Shown here in pieces: positions 9,953 through 18,577 of a stretch of DNA of 64,000 nt (position 1 is its first letter; every line of letters begins with the position of its first letter). The stretch is from assembly GCF_030816015.1 (NCBI RefSeq), contig NZ_JAUSXN010000001.1:3472001-3536000 (forward strand), read 5' to 3'. Position numbers and translations under genes: made by a program. The notes below the pieces were generated by a model. It ran no database searches and had not been told where the DNA came from. It saw only the letters and a list, made by a program, of their open reading frames with translations. The DNA comes from Pedobacter sp. W3I1. GTDB lineage: Bacteria > Bacteroidota > Bacteroidia > Sphingobacteriales > Sphingobacteriaceae.

Positions 9953-11363
9953 CATGCGCGTCAAGTTAATGATATTGACAGAGGTTGAAAAGTATGTGAT
10001 TATTATTTGAAAGAGAAAAAGCAACTTGTAGTTCTAACACATTTAACAATGTCTACAAGCCGCTTTTTCAATTCAAAAATAAAGAAAAGATTTAATATTT
10101 TTTTTGGTGGATCAACCGTTGCTACTATAGCCCGAAGTAGTGGTTTTCTCCGGCGCAGTGCAAAGAAGATTTCTCCGATAGATTTTGTTATGGGCTTTGT
10201 GTTAAGCTGTTCTCAAATGCAAAACACATTCAGTCAATGGGCTTTTCATATTAGCCAGCTTAGCGGAACTCCTGTAAGCAAACAAGCAGTATTTGATCGT
10301 TTGGGGCCATCATCGGTAGCTTTTGCCAAAGCACTTCTGGAGCATGTGTTGCTGCAAGGTATCTTCTACAGATATAGACGTCCGAGCAATCTTTTCAGCC
10401 ATTTTAAAAGGGTCATCCTACAAGACAGCACCACCTTACATCTCCCCCAGAAACTCTCAGAAGTGTTCAGAGGTAATTTCAGTAAGGGCAAACAAAAGGC
10501 AGTAGCCCGTATACAGGCCTTCATCGATATATGCAATATGCAGTTCCTGCATTTCTCGTTGGGTTCCTTTACCGATAATGACCAATCGGCCAGTCAGCAA
10601 ATCCTTGAAAAGATATCAGCCGGCGAACTGCTTATCAGAGATTTGGGGTATTTTGTACTGGAGGTCTTCGAAAAGCTTACCGGCAAAGGTGCCTTCTTTC
10701 TGAGCAGGTTACGTTTTGGTCTGAATATGTACGATTGCAATGGAAAACAACTACACCTGAAAGACTTGCTGAAAAGCAGATCGAAAAGGGATATGTGGCT
10801 AATGATAGGCAAACAAAAGAATGTAAAAGTGAGAATGATCATGATTCCCCTGCCAAAGCAGCTTGCAGCACAAAGAATCAGAAAGGCCAAACAGGATAGG
10901 GACAGGCGACTGAACCACAGCCAGGACTATTACAGATGGCTGGAGTATACGGTACTGATAACCAATGTAGGTGAAGAAACCTGGACAGCTGCCCAGGCCG
11001 ATCAGGCATACCGGGTACGTTGGCAGATAGAGATTGTATTCAAATCCTGGAAAAGTGGCTTCCACCTACAGCAGTTGCTGCATAATGGTTGTACCAATGA
11101 AAAACGGATCAGCACAAACGTATACCTCTTGTTGATGTTTATGTGCCTGTTTATGCAAAAGATATTCCTGCCAGTTATCCGATATGCCAAAGGCACAATT
11201 AGCTTGATCAAATGTGTACAGTTATTTGTATTGAACATGAAAGAGTTAATCGCTATAGGCAGTAAACAGTGCAGGGATGTGATAGATAAGTACTGTAAAT
11301 ATGAAAAAAGAAACCATAGGATTAATTTGAACCAACTATTTTCAGATTAACTTGACGCGCATG
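9953..11363 (+). mobile_element. IS4-family insertion sequence, copy 1
   Basis: A 1411-bp element with 18-bp perfect terminal inverted repeats (CATGCGCGTCAAGTTAAT at the left, its reverse complement at the right) and a 10-bp target duplication CGAACGTTCG (9943-9952 and 11364-11373). It carries one DDE transposase. Its ends, length and encoded protein match the copy at 49954-51364, so transposition was recent. It landed in the tip of a palindromic repeat, and the duplicated target is itself a palindrome. Confidence 0.95.
10007..11350 (+). CDS. IS4-family DDE transposase, copy 1
   Basis: A 447-residue transposase that cuts and rejoins the element ends. The catalytic triad is visible: Asp in LQDSTTLHLP (about 140), Asp in LLIRDLGYF (about 213), and Glu in the IS4-family YREK signature YRVRWQIEIVFKSWK, with exact Y-x2-R-x3-E-x6-K spacing. 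The N-terminus is basic. The longest reading starts at a TTG (10007); an ATG at 10049 is an alternative. The reading frame is intact, so the element may be active. Confidence 0.93.
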   Translation: MKEKKQLVVLTHLTMSTSRFFNSKIKKRFNIFFGGSTVATIARSSGFLRRSAKKISPIDFVMGFVLSCSQMQNTFSQWAFHISQLSGTPVSKQAVFDRLGPSSVAFAKALLEHVLLQGIFYRYRRPSNLFSHFKRVILQDSTTLHLPQKLSEVFRGNFSKGKQKAVARIQAFIDICNMQFLHFSLGSFTDNDQSASQQILEKISAGELLIRDLGYFVLEVFEKLTGKGAFFLSRLRFGLNMYDCNGKQLHLKDLLKSRSKRDMWLMIGKQKNVKVRMIMIPLPKQLAAQRIRKAKQDRDRRLNHSQDYYRWLEYTVLITNVGEETWTAAQADQAYRVRWQIEIVFKSWKSGFHLQQLLHNGCTNEKRISTNVYLLLMFMCLFMQKIFLPVIRYAKGTISLIKCVQLFVLNMKELIAIGSKQCRDVIDKYCKYEKRNHRINLNQLFSD

Positions 11364-11622
11364 CGAACGTTCGGGACTGCATTTCAGTCGAGATGACGAC
11401 GCTTCGTAACTGATAGGTATAAAACACTTATTATCAGCATAATAAAGTATCTGTCATTGATAGAGATCAGTTTTTTAGCCAAAACAAAAGAGTTGGATGA
11501 CAGGTTAAAAGTCATTGATAGCGGAGCGAAGGATCTTTTACGATTTTATTGTCAAATAAATAACTAAAAATAGATTTCTCCGTTCCACTTCGTTTCAGTC
11601 GAAATGACGAATAAGAATATAA

Positions 11623-11817
11623 CTAACAGATTTGTTTAAGTTTTTTGATAATAATGGGGCTGTTTTCCAACTGAAAAAGAAACATTAAATACTCATCAGT
11701 TTCACTGATCTCGATACTTTTTATTGTACCTGATTGATCATTCCCGTTTGTAATCTCATCTCCTACTTTCAGTTCTAAAAGTGTAGAGGTAGGCAAGTTA
11801 TCACTTATTGCTGTCAT
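11623..11817 (-). CDS. Small protein overlapping the histidine kinase gene
   Basis: A 64-residue protein if it starts at the ATG at 11815-11817, which sits inside the last 17 bp of the upstream kinase gene in another frame; a longer reading would run deep into the kinase and is unlikely. The sequence LELKVGDEITNGNDQSGTIKSIEI suggests a small beta-barrel of SH3 or KOW type, which is inference. The overlap implies translational coupling with the kinase. It has no DNA-binding motif and no receiver-domain Asp, so it is not a response regulator. Confidence 0.6.
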   Translation of the reverse strand: MTAISDNLPTSTLLELKVGDEITNGNDQSGTIKSIEISETDEYLMFLFQLENSPIIIKKLKQIC

Positions 11818-13000
11818 TTGTAATAGGTATGTGCAGGGTGAAACATGTTTTTTTAGGTGTAGAAGAAACCTTAAGTGTTCCGTTATGGGCATTGGCAATT
11901 TCTGATGCAATATATAAACCCAGGCCCAGGCCCTTTTGATTGGGTTCTACTTCACCTCTGGAGAAAGGCTGAAACAGCCGACCCATTGCAGCTGCCGGAA
12001 TTTGTTTACCTTGATTCGTCACACGAAGATTAAACTCTTTTTCGGTGCTCAAAGCGCTGATTTCAACTGTAGAATCTGATGGAGAATAATTTAAGGCATT
12101 GGCCAATAAATTAGAAAAAAGCTGTGCCAGTCGCTTCCCGTCTGCATTAACCGGGTAATCAAAATTGAAACTTACTCTAATCTCTCTGGATGGCCAAATG
12201 GCCTGCAACTCTTCTACTACCTGGAGAAGTAGCTTTTCCAGATCTTCGTCTGCTGTTCTGCAGATGGTAATTCCCTCGCCTAAACGACCGCTGGCAAAAT
12301 CGAGCATATTTTCAATTAAACCATTCATTCTAAAAGATGAATCTTTAATAATTTTAGTGATACGACCACTGCGTTCATCTAAATTTAAGCGCGATAAAAG
12401 CTGTGCACTGTTCAAAATTGCATTTAGTGGGTTTCGCAAATCGTGACCTAAAATAGCAATAAACTGATCTCTTAAAACAGCAATTTCTTGTTCTTTTTTT
12501 AATGCCCGCTCGGTTTTGGCCAGTTCTTCCAGTGCATCTAAATGAAAGGCAATTAAGTCGGCAAACATGGTGAACATGCCTGTTACTGTTGGATTTTTCA
12601 GCTTAGCAGGTTTAGGATCTATGGCACAAAGTGTACCAAAAAATACTCCGTTTTTTAACGTAATGGGTACTGAAATGTAGCTCTGAAAGCCATACATTAA
12701 TGGCGTGTGGTGGTGGGCAAAATCAGGATCTTCTGCCACATGATCAATGATAACAGCTTGTTTATGTTGTCTGATCTCGTTACAAATGGTTGTTCCCAGT
12801 TTAAGTTCTCCACCCACATCTAATCCGAAGTTTATTTCATCACGAATAGCGCAGGCTATCCATTTATCAGATGTTACTCTGGCTATCGCCGAAAACCCCA
12901 TACCTGTGGTTCTACAAACAATTTCTAAAATATGCGCAACAGCAGGAATCTTGTTTATGGATTCAATATCATCAAGTATGGTTTTACTAAATTTTCGCAA
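11801..13000 (-). CDS. GAF-domain sensor histidine kinase
   Basis: A 399-residue soluble kinase. A GAF domain (about 20-160; CRTTGMGFSAIARVT, ISVPITLKNGVFFGTLCAID) precedes a HisKA domain with the phosphoacceptor His near 186 (ILGHDLRNPLNAI) and a HATPase domain with N box (SNLLANALNYSP, about 300) and G box (KGLGLGLYIASEI, about 360). There is no membrane segment, so it should sense a cytoplasmic signal, the ligand being unknown. The start is a TTG at 13000; no in-frame ATG occurs before an upstream stop, and homology-like sequence begins within a few residues. No response regulator is adjacent, making it an orphan kinase with a small overlapping downstream gene. Confidence 0.9.
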   Translation of the reverse strand: MRKFSKTILDDIESINKIPAVAHILEIVCRTTGMGFSAIARVTSDKWIACAIRDEINFGLDVGGELKLGTTICNEIRQHKQAVIIDHVAEDPDFAHHHTPLMYGFQSYISVPITLKNGVFFGTLCAIDPKPAKLKNPTVTGMFTMFADLIAFHLDALEELAKTERALKKEQEIAVLRDQFIAILGHDLRNPLNAILNSAQLLSRLNLDERSGRITKIIKDSSFRMNGLIENMLDFASGRLGEGITICRTADEDLEKLLLQVVEELQAIWPSREIRVSFNFDYPVNADGKRLAQLFSNLLANALNYSPSDSTVEISALSTEKEFNLRVTNQGKQIPAAAMGRLFQPFSRGEVEPNQKGLGLGLYIASEIANAHNGTLKVSSTPKKTCFTLHIPITNDSNK

Positions 13001-13219
13001 TGCTATAGGAGATAATTTGAAGCAATTTACAAATATTTACCTGTGCAAAGAGTAGTATTTAGTGTTCTAACATAGCTTTTACATAGATTGAACACATTAT
13101 TCCTAAATTGCGTATAAATTTGTCATAATTACCGTCAAATTGTGCAACATAACGTAAACTAGTAAGGCTGCAATATCTTTTGTGCCTTATCTGGAGAGGA
13201 TTAGGAAAGACAAAACGAA

Positions 13220-13281
13220 ACCGTATTGATTGGGAATTGAACTGCATATCAAAATCAGTCACTACCACCAATCAATACGGT
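13220..13281. repeat. Long-armed inverted repeat after the GH125 gene
   Basis: Perfect 14-bp arms ACCGTATTGATTGG (13220-13233) and CCAATCAATACGGT (13268-13281) enclose 34 bp, a few bases past the GH125 stop. It lacks a T-run, so it may be a transcript-end stabiliser or a small mobile remnant rather than a simple terminator. Confidence 0.6.
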
Positions 13282-13289
13282 CGGTTATA

Positions 13290-14714
13290 TTAAGCTTTTA
13301 ATAAAGCTGGTTTTTCGTGATAAGTTCTCCAAAGCAACTCACCAAATAAGGTGTTAGACCAGGCAAACCAAGCCCTTGTAAAGTTTGCCGGGTTATCTTT
13401 ATGGAAAGACTCGTGCATAAAGCCCTTGCCAGCATGTGTTTTACGTAACATATCGATGCACGATTTAATTTCTGCATCATCTTTCGATGTTAAGGCACGC
13501 ATGGTGATACTCATTGGCCAAATCATATCCTGACCAGCATGCGGGCCACCAATGCCCTCAGCAGCTGTACCTTTAAAGAAATATGGGTTATCTTTAGAAA
13601 GCGCAAATTTCCTTGTATTTTGATAAATAGGATCTTCAACTTTCATTGCACCCAAATAAGGTAAACCCAACAAACTTGGCACATTAGAATCGTCCATCAG
13701 ATACGAACTTCCAAAACCATCTACCTCAAAGGCGTAAATTTTGCCATATTTAGGATGATTAACGATAGCATGTTTCTGTAGCGCTGCATTCACTTCATCA
13801 GCCAGGTTTAACAAACTACTTTCCAAAGCCTGATCATGCTGTAAAGCTTTAATCATTTCAGCCGCTTGCTTTAAGCTTGATACTGCGAAAAAGTTTGAGG
13901 GAACCAAAAATGGAAAAATGGTGGCATCATCACTCGGACGAAAGGCTGAACAGATCAGGCCAACGGGATTTACAGGAAAACCGTAACCGGCCATTGGTAA
14001 TGAATCGGTAGGCTGGGTAGTTTCCCGCTGAAAATGGTATGGTCCTTTATCCGTTTTCCGCTGTTGTTCTTTAAACGTTTTTAAAGTGGCTTCAATTCCT
14101 TTTTTCCAATTGGTATCAAAAGGTGTTTTATCGCCGGTTTTTTTCCAGTAGTGGTAAGCCAGGCGGATGGGATAACATAAAGAGTCTATTTCCCATTTGC
14201 GCTCGTGCACACCGGCTTGCATGGTCGTTTTATCAGTTTTCCACTCACCTACCTTAGTAGAATCGCCATAAAAAGCATTTGCATAAGGGTCTTTTAAAAC
14301 ACACTTGGTTTGATGGATAATTACGCCAGCTATTAACTTTTTAAGTGGCTCATCTTCATTTACAAATTGTAGATATGGCCAAACCTGCGCCGAACTATCA
14401 CGTAGCCACATCGCGTCGATATCTCCGGTAATCACATAAGTATCTGGCCTGCCATCCTTTTCTGAATGATAAACCGTAGTATCTAAAGTATTTGGGAAAC
14501 AGTTTTCGAACAGCCAGGCTAATTCGGGATTTTTAACGTTTGCCTGGAAAGTTTTAATGGCAGCATCTACAGCTTTACTTTGAAAGTGTCGTTTTGCGGC
14601 TGCTACACGTACCACAGGAAATTCTGGTGCAAGATTAGCGGCAAAAGAAAATTTCGATGCGACAACTCCTGCCCCTAACAAGCCTGTGTTTTGTATAAAT
14701 GTTCTTCTTTTCAT
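13290..14714 (-). CDS. GH125 exo-alpha-1,6-mannosidase, Tat-exported
   Basis: GH125 enzymes release alpha-1,6-linked mannose from N-glycan cores or yeast mannan backbones by inversion. The 474-residue protein begins MKRRTFIQNTGLLGAG, a twin-arginine signal. Family motifs are present: TGDIDAMWLRDSSAQVWPY (about 95-115), WEIDSLCYPI (about 173-182) and FMHESFHKDNPANFTRAWF near 433, which holds the catalytic Glu region. It lies 4 kb from the GH95 gene with an IS element and a kinase between, and on the GH92 strand. With GH92 it would cover two mannosidic linkage types. Confidence 0.92.
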   Translation of the reverse strand: MKRRTFIQNTGLLGAGVVASKFSFAANLAPEFPVVRVAAAKRHFQSKAVDAAIKTFQANVKNPELAWLFENCFPNTLDTTVYHSEKDGRPDTYVITGDIDAMWLRDSSAQVWPYLQFVNEDEPLKKLIAGVIIHQTKCVLKDPYANAFYGDSTKVGEWKTDKTTMQAGVHERKWEIDSLCYPIRLAYHYWKKTGDKTPFDTNWKKGIEATLKTFKEQQRKTDKGPYHFQRETTQPTDSLPMAGYGFPVNPVGLICSAFRPSDDATIFPFLVPSNFFAVSSLKQAAEMIKALQHDQALESSLLNLADEVNAALQKHAIVNHPKYGKIYAFEVDGFGSSYLMDDSNVPSLLGLPYLGAMKVEDPIYQNTRKFALSKDNPYFFKGTAAEGIGGPHAGQDMIWPMSITMRALTSKDDAEIKSCIDMLRKTHAGKGFMHESFHKDNPANFTRAWFAWSNTLFGELLWRTYHEKPALLKA

Positions 14715-15003
14715 TATGATGTGTTATGATATTTTAGTTTAATTTCTACTAAACGAAATCTATCCATTATCGATTATGATAAATAGTAGTGGTAAGATCT
14801 TATTCGGTTAGCGCTTAACAAATATTATTATAATTTCTCGAACATCAAAATCATTATAGTCAATTTAGCTATTCCTAAATCGATTTTCTTATACATCATA
14901 ATGAAATAGGCTCAGGTAACATTTTTGACGAAAGCTAAAGGTAATAAAGTATGTCAGAAAAATAATTATGAATGAGTATATTTAAATAACCAAACCTATT
15001 CTT

Positions 15004-16191
15004 ATGAATGCTAACAACATTACCTTATCTAAACGAATTTTATCCATCGATATATTACGCGGATTAGTGATGATCATTATGGCGCTGGATCATACGAGAG
15101 ATTTCTTTCATGTTGGGGCCATGACCGGCGATCCGCTAAATCCAGACACCACTACAGGCATGTTGTTTTTTACCCGTTGGATTACACACTTCTGTGCACC
15201 AACCTTTGTTTTCTTATCAGGATTATCTGCCTATTTATCGGCACAGCATAAAACACCAGCCCAGGCAAGTTCTTTTTTATTAAAACGGGGTTTATGGCTA
15301 ATACTGATCGAAATTATGGTGATTACACTCGGATTAACCTTTAATCCATCGTACAATTTTATTATTCTTCAGGTGATCTGGGCTATTGGCTGTAGTATGG
15401 TATTCCTGGCATTGGCCAGTCGAATTTCACATAAGGCCGTGCTCATAATCGGCTTGATATTGGTTTTCGGACATAATCTTTTTAATTTATTTCCCGCTCC
15501 AACAGATTCCAATGGTGGTTTGATCTTAAAAATATTCTTCACGGCATCAGGAACTGTTGTACCGCTTTCAAGCAATCACCTCATCGGCGTATTTTACGCC
15601 ATCCTCCCGTGGACGGGTATAATGTTTGTGGGCTATGGCGTTGGTGCCTGGTATAAAAAAGGTTACGCCGCCGAACGTAGACAGCGCAATTTATTAATTA
15701 TAGGCTTGCTCACTATATTTGTGTTTATCTCGCTAAGGTTAATCAATATCTATGGCGATCCTGCCCCGCGAAAAGAATACCACGATTTCTTTAAGAATTT
15801 ACTTGTCTTTTTTAATGTAAGTAAATATCCACCGTCCTTACAATATACCGCTATGACATTAGGTCCGGCCATGTTATTTTTGGCTTTCACCGAAAACCTG
15901 AGCAACTGGTTTACCAGGATAACTGCTGTGTATGGTGCCGTACCTTTCTTTTATTATGTAATACACTTTTACCTGTTGCATACCCTCCTGGTAGTGGTAT
16001 TTTTTGCCACAGGGCATAACACCAAGGAAATTATACAGGTTCCGTTTTTATTCAGACCAGCAACATTTGGCTTTGGTTTACCGATCGTTTATCTGATATG
16101 GTTTTGCACGGTAGCTTCTTTGTATCTTCCTTGCAGATGGTTTAAACAATATAAGCAAACACACAGACAATGGTGGTTAAGCTATGTTTAA
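15004..16191 (+). CDS. DUF1624 multi-pass membrane protein
   Basis: A 395-residue membrane protein with about ten transmembrane segments. The opening RILSIDILRGLVMIIMALDH matches the DUF1624 family, related to the heparan-alpha-glucosaminide N-acetyltransferase catalytic domain and YeiB-like proteins. The conserved Asp-Arg and Asp-His near residues 16-28 are present. Such proteins are thought to move acyl groups across the membrane, but neither donor nor acceptor is known here. It is monocistronic: 290 bp of non-coding DNA precede it and a long repeat-filled gap follows. Confidence 0.85.
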   Translation: MNANNITLSKRILSIDILRGLVMIIMALDHTRDFFHVGAMTGDPLNPDTTTGMLFFTRWITHFCAPTFVFLSGLSAYLSAQHKTPAQASSFLLKRGLWLILIEIMVITLGLTFNPSYNFIILQVIWAIGCSMVFLALASRISHKAVLIIGLILVFGHNLFNLFPAPTDSNGGLILKIFFTASGTVVPLSSNHLIGVFYAILPWTGIMFVGYGVGAWYKKGYAAERRQRNLLIIGLLTIFVFISLRLINIYGDPAPRKEYHDFFKNLLVFFNVSKYPPSLQYTAMTLGPAMLFLAFTENLSNWFTRITAVYGAVPFFYYVIHFYLLHTLLVVVFFATGHNTKEIIQVPFLFRPATFGFGLPIVYLIWFCTVASLYLPCRWFKQYKQTHRQWWLSYV

Positions 16192-16340
16192 ACAAAGAAG
16201 GTGTGTTTCATAAAGGTGATTCACCTCAGATGCTGTTATCTCGTCCAAATGACTCCTAAGGAGAGCCTATCGAAACACCTTAAAGCGTATTTAAACGGGC
16301 CCTTCGACAGGCTGTCAAATTACAGATTTCTAAAATTGGG

Positions 16341-16420
16341 CGTCATTTCGACTGGAACGTAGTGGAATGGAGAAATCTTTGAATTATGTTAAAAGATCTA
16401 TCCTGCGGTCGAGAGGACGA
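16341..16420. repeat. Family A palindromic repeat
   Basis: Begins CGTCATTTCGACTGGAACG and ends in a degenerate right arm (GGTCGAGAGGACGA), so the hairpin has begun to decay. Confidence 0.75.
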
Positions 16421-16804
16421 TAATTGAAGGTAATTTATCCCTCAGAATGACAGTGCCTTAGGTTTTGCGTTTCAAAAAGATTTGGAAATGAACGGACAAT
16501 GATCTTTGGAGGCCTGCTGTCCCGCTCTTTGTTCCAAGTCCTCGCCCTCATGCTTCGGGTCTGCGGGCTTTGCACGCCGATCGGGTTTAGGAACTATGGT
16601 TGGTGCTGCAAAAGCTAAAAATAAATATAAAAACTAGACGCGATTTGCAATTACAAAACGGCTAAACCAGGTCACAAATCCGGACGAACAAAAACCATGA
16701 AAGTTAATCTGCGAAATTAGCGGGAAATATTTGGGTAAGGTCTTCAACTACGCTATCAATGATAGATATTTTATTTAATTGATAGTACAAATTTCTAAAT
16801 TCAG

Positions 16805-16886
16805 CGTCATTTCGACTGGAACGTAGTGGAATGGAGAAATCTTTGGACTATGTCAAAAGATCTCTCCACTGCGGTCGAGATGACGA
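16805..16886. repeat. Family A palindromic repeat
   Basis: Left arm CGTCATTTCGACTGGAACG and right arm GCGGTCGAGATGACG, with GAGAAATCTTT facing AAAAGATCTCTC. Confidence 0.8.
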
Positions 16887-16980
16887 TAATTGGAGGGGAT
16901 TTATTCCTTTAATTCTGTAACTTATATTGATCTTTATAAGATAAATTAACCCTACCATTGACAGAATCCATTAGTGTGGT

Positions 16981-17074
16981 CGTCATTCTCGCGCAGGCGG
17001 GAATCTTAAAGCCCTTGCATTAAGATTATCTTCGATGAGCACTGCGTGGTTCCCAATCGAGTTGGGAATGACGA
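16981..17074. repeat. Family B palindromic repeat
   Basis: CGTCATTCTCGCGCAGGCGG at the left and GAGTTGGGAATGACGA at the right, with a TTGCATTAAGATT core. Relatives are at 30384-30456 and, reversed, 49782-49862. Confidence 0.75.
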
Positions 17075-17184
17075 TCCCTCGCAGCCTATCAATCCACTAA
17101 AATCACGCTGTCATTTATATTGATTTTTATCTAATAAATTAACCCACTGGATAACAAATCTACATTTTGATATAATCTCCTTGT

Positions 17185-17790
17185 TTATCCTTTTTTCCAT
17201 TTTATCCCACAGCCAACAGCTTTAGTTGATGCAATTGCAGGCTTTTTACCAACTGATAATTCGTTAACTGCATTTTTAACGTACTCCATTTTTGTACTGT
17301 TTGCTTCTTCCGGATCGTTATCTATCGCGCCAATGTATTCAACCACATTTCCTTTGTCAGTTTTATGCAGCACAAATACATGTGGTGTTCTGGTTGCACC
17401 AAACTGTTTGGTTACCACATGATCGGGATCTAATAAATAAGGGAAATTGAATTTCTTTTCTGAGGCCAAAGCCTGCATTTTTTGAAAACTTTCGTCCGGA
17501 ACGGCTCCGGCATCGTTTGGATTAATAGCCACCACCGGGTAACCTTTAGCAGAATAAGTAGCGTTTAAAGCCGAAATACGCGCTTGATAGGCTTTTGCCA
17601 CGGGGCAGGTATTACAAGTAAAAACAACAATATATCCCTTTGCATCCTTGTAATCGGCCAGGGCAACCATTTTGTTATTTACGTTTTTCAGCGAGAAATC
17701 TTTTACTACATCGCCAACTTTATAACCGTCAGTCTGTGCAAATGCGAATCCCGAGATCAGCATAAAAGTCATTAAAATCAATCTTTTCAT
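17185..17790 (-). CDS. Exported thioredoxin/peroxiredoxin-like protein
   Basis: A 201-residue protein with a signal peptide (MKRLILMTFMLISGFAFA). The thioredoxin fold of the AhpC/TSA-redoxin type begins at about 25, with VVFTCNTCPVAKAY near residue 58 giving a C-x2-C redox pair, and the cis-Pro region FGATRTPHVFVL near 130. It is expected to act in the periplasm as a thiol-disulphide protein, substrate unknown. It follows the TlpA-like gene with a 6-bp gap, so the two form an operon. Confidence 0.85.
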   Translation of the reverse strand: MKRLILMTFMLISGFAFAQTDGYKVGDVVKDFSLKNVNNKMVALADYKDAKGYIVVFTCNTCPVAKAYQARISALNATYSAKGYPVVAINPNDAGAVPDESFQKMQALASEKKFNFPYLLDPDHVVTKQFGATRTPHVFVLHKTDKGNVVEYIGAIDNDPEEANSTKMEYVKNAVNELSVGKKPAIASTKAVGCGIKWKKG

Positions 17791-17796
17791 AACGAT

Positions 17797-18264
17797 CTAT
17801 TTTATGTTTAACAAAGTATTTTTCAGTTCAGTTTCGGTAAATTCTTTCTCATAAAAACGTCTGGCTTTCTTGTTTACAAATAATGTAGCCGGAATAGCAC
17901 CCGACCATTTTTTGTCGACCCGTTCAATATACTGTTGCTGATCGGGTTCGTTTAAAAGAAATACCTCCGCATTAATTTTATTGTTCTGCACAAATGGAAT
18001 CACTTCCTTTTGCAATTTTGATTTAAAATCCAGGCTCACCAAAAGCACCTTGACCGGCTTATTTAAATTGGCTAAACGTAATTTCTCGAAATTCGGCAAC
18101 TCGGACACACATGGCGAACACCAGGTTGCCCAGAAATTGATGACAAAAGTGGTGTCTTTTCCATTGGCAATGCGTTTCTCCAACTCATCCAATCTGAGCA
18201 ATTTTACCTGCGCAGCAGCTGAATAAGTAATTAAAGATAAGCAGATTACAAAAAATATACGCAT
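17797..18264 (-). CDS. Exported TlpA-like thioredoxin
   Basis: A 155-residue protein with a signal peptide (MRIFFVICLSLITYSAAAQ) and a TlpA/ResA-type thioredoxin domain. The active site FWATWCSPCVSELPNF (about 44-59) holds a C-x2-C pair, and GAIPATLFVN near 130 is the cis-Pro loop. Members reduce periplasmic disulphides, for example during cytochrome c assembly, but no cytochrome genes are nearby. It is the first gene of a two-gene operon with the redoxin at 17185. Confidence 0.88.
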   Translation of the reverse strand: MRIFFVICLSLITYSAAAQVKLLRLDELEKRIANGKDTTFVINFWATWCSPCVSELPNFEKLRLANLNKPVKVLLVSLDFKSKLQKEVIPFVQNNKINAEVFLLNEPDQQQYIERVDKKWSGAIPATLFVNKKARRFYEKEFTETELKNTLLNIK

Positions 18265-18577
18265 AAATGGATAACGAAATTTGTTTGGTTTTGTTTTATT
18301 GTCATTCTGAGCAAAGCGAGTGTCTGAGAGATAGGCATGAATACCAATTTAGTTTATTATACCTTGAAAAGCAAGGTTCAGTTTTCATCGGTTCCGAAAG
18401 CCCTGCCATCCGCTTTACTCCCTTGCACTTCGTGTTCGCTACTGTCAGGTTTAGCTAACCTAAAACCGTGCTTTTATAAAAAGCCGCTATACAAATAGCT
18501 TAAAACTTTGATTATGGCTAATTTACTTTATAAAATTTGGTTTAGCTTACCGTTGGTTTCAACCAACGGGCAAAAAA
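18265..18577. other. Repeat-containing gap of 313 bp
   Basis: Contains a decayed mosaic repeat (about 18380-18470) sharing ATCCGCTTTACT, TGCACTTCGTGTTCGCT and CAGGTTTAG words with the tandem repeats at 21969-22230, and a short GTTGGTTTCAACCAAC-like palindrome (about 18551-18569). No gene is supported. Confidence 0.55.

Larger units (their letters stand above)
9885..11399. repeat. Family A palindromic repeat split by the IS4-family element
   Basis: The left half (9885-9952, starting CGTCATTTCGAGCGGAGTGC) and right half (11364-11399, ending CAGTCGAGATGACGAC) are the two arms of one hairpin-forming intergenic repeat. Removing the element and one 10-bp target copy restores CCCGAACGTTCGGG at its tip. 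Intact relatives at 40054 and 60349 have CCCGAAATTTCGGG-like tips. Confidence 0.85.
16192..17184. other. 993-bp gap filled with intergenic repeats
   Basis: No gene. From left to right it holds a family A palindrome (16341-16420), a GC-rich mosaic repeat (about 16500-16600), a second family A palindrome (16805-16886), a reversed AT-rich GTCAT-bounded element (about 16905-16955), a family B palindrome (16981-17074) and another reversed AT-rich element (about 17108-17145). It is the densest repeat cluster in the window. Confidence 0.7.

Noticed and set aside
13059..13271. A 70-codon minus-strand frame after GH125
   Set aside because: It covers the 14-bp inverted repeat and has no recognisable sequence; more likely non-coding.
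14807..14820. GGTTAGCGCTTAAC upstream of GH125 as a LacI-type operator
   Set aside because: Imperfect palindrome with one misplaced base and no second copy near the other glycan genes.
18267..18458. A 63-codon plus-strand frame
   Set aside because: It lies in a degraded mosaic repeat whose words recur in other intergenic regions.
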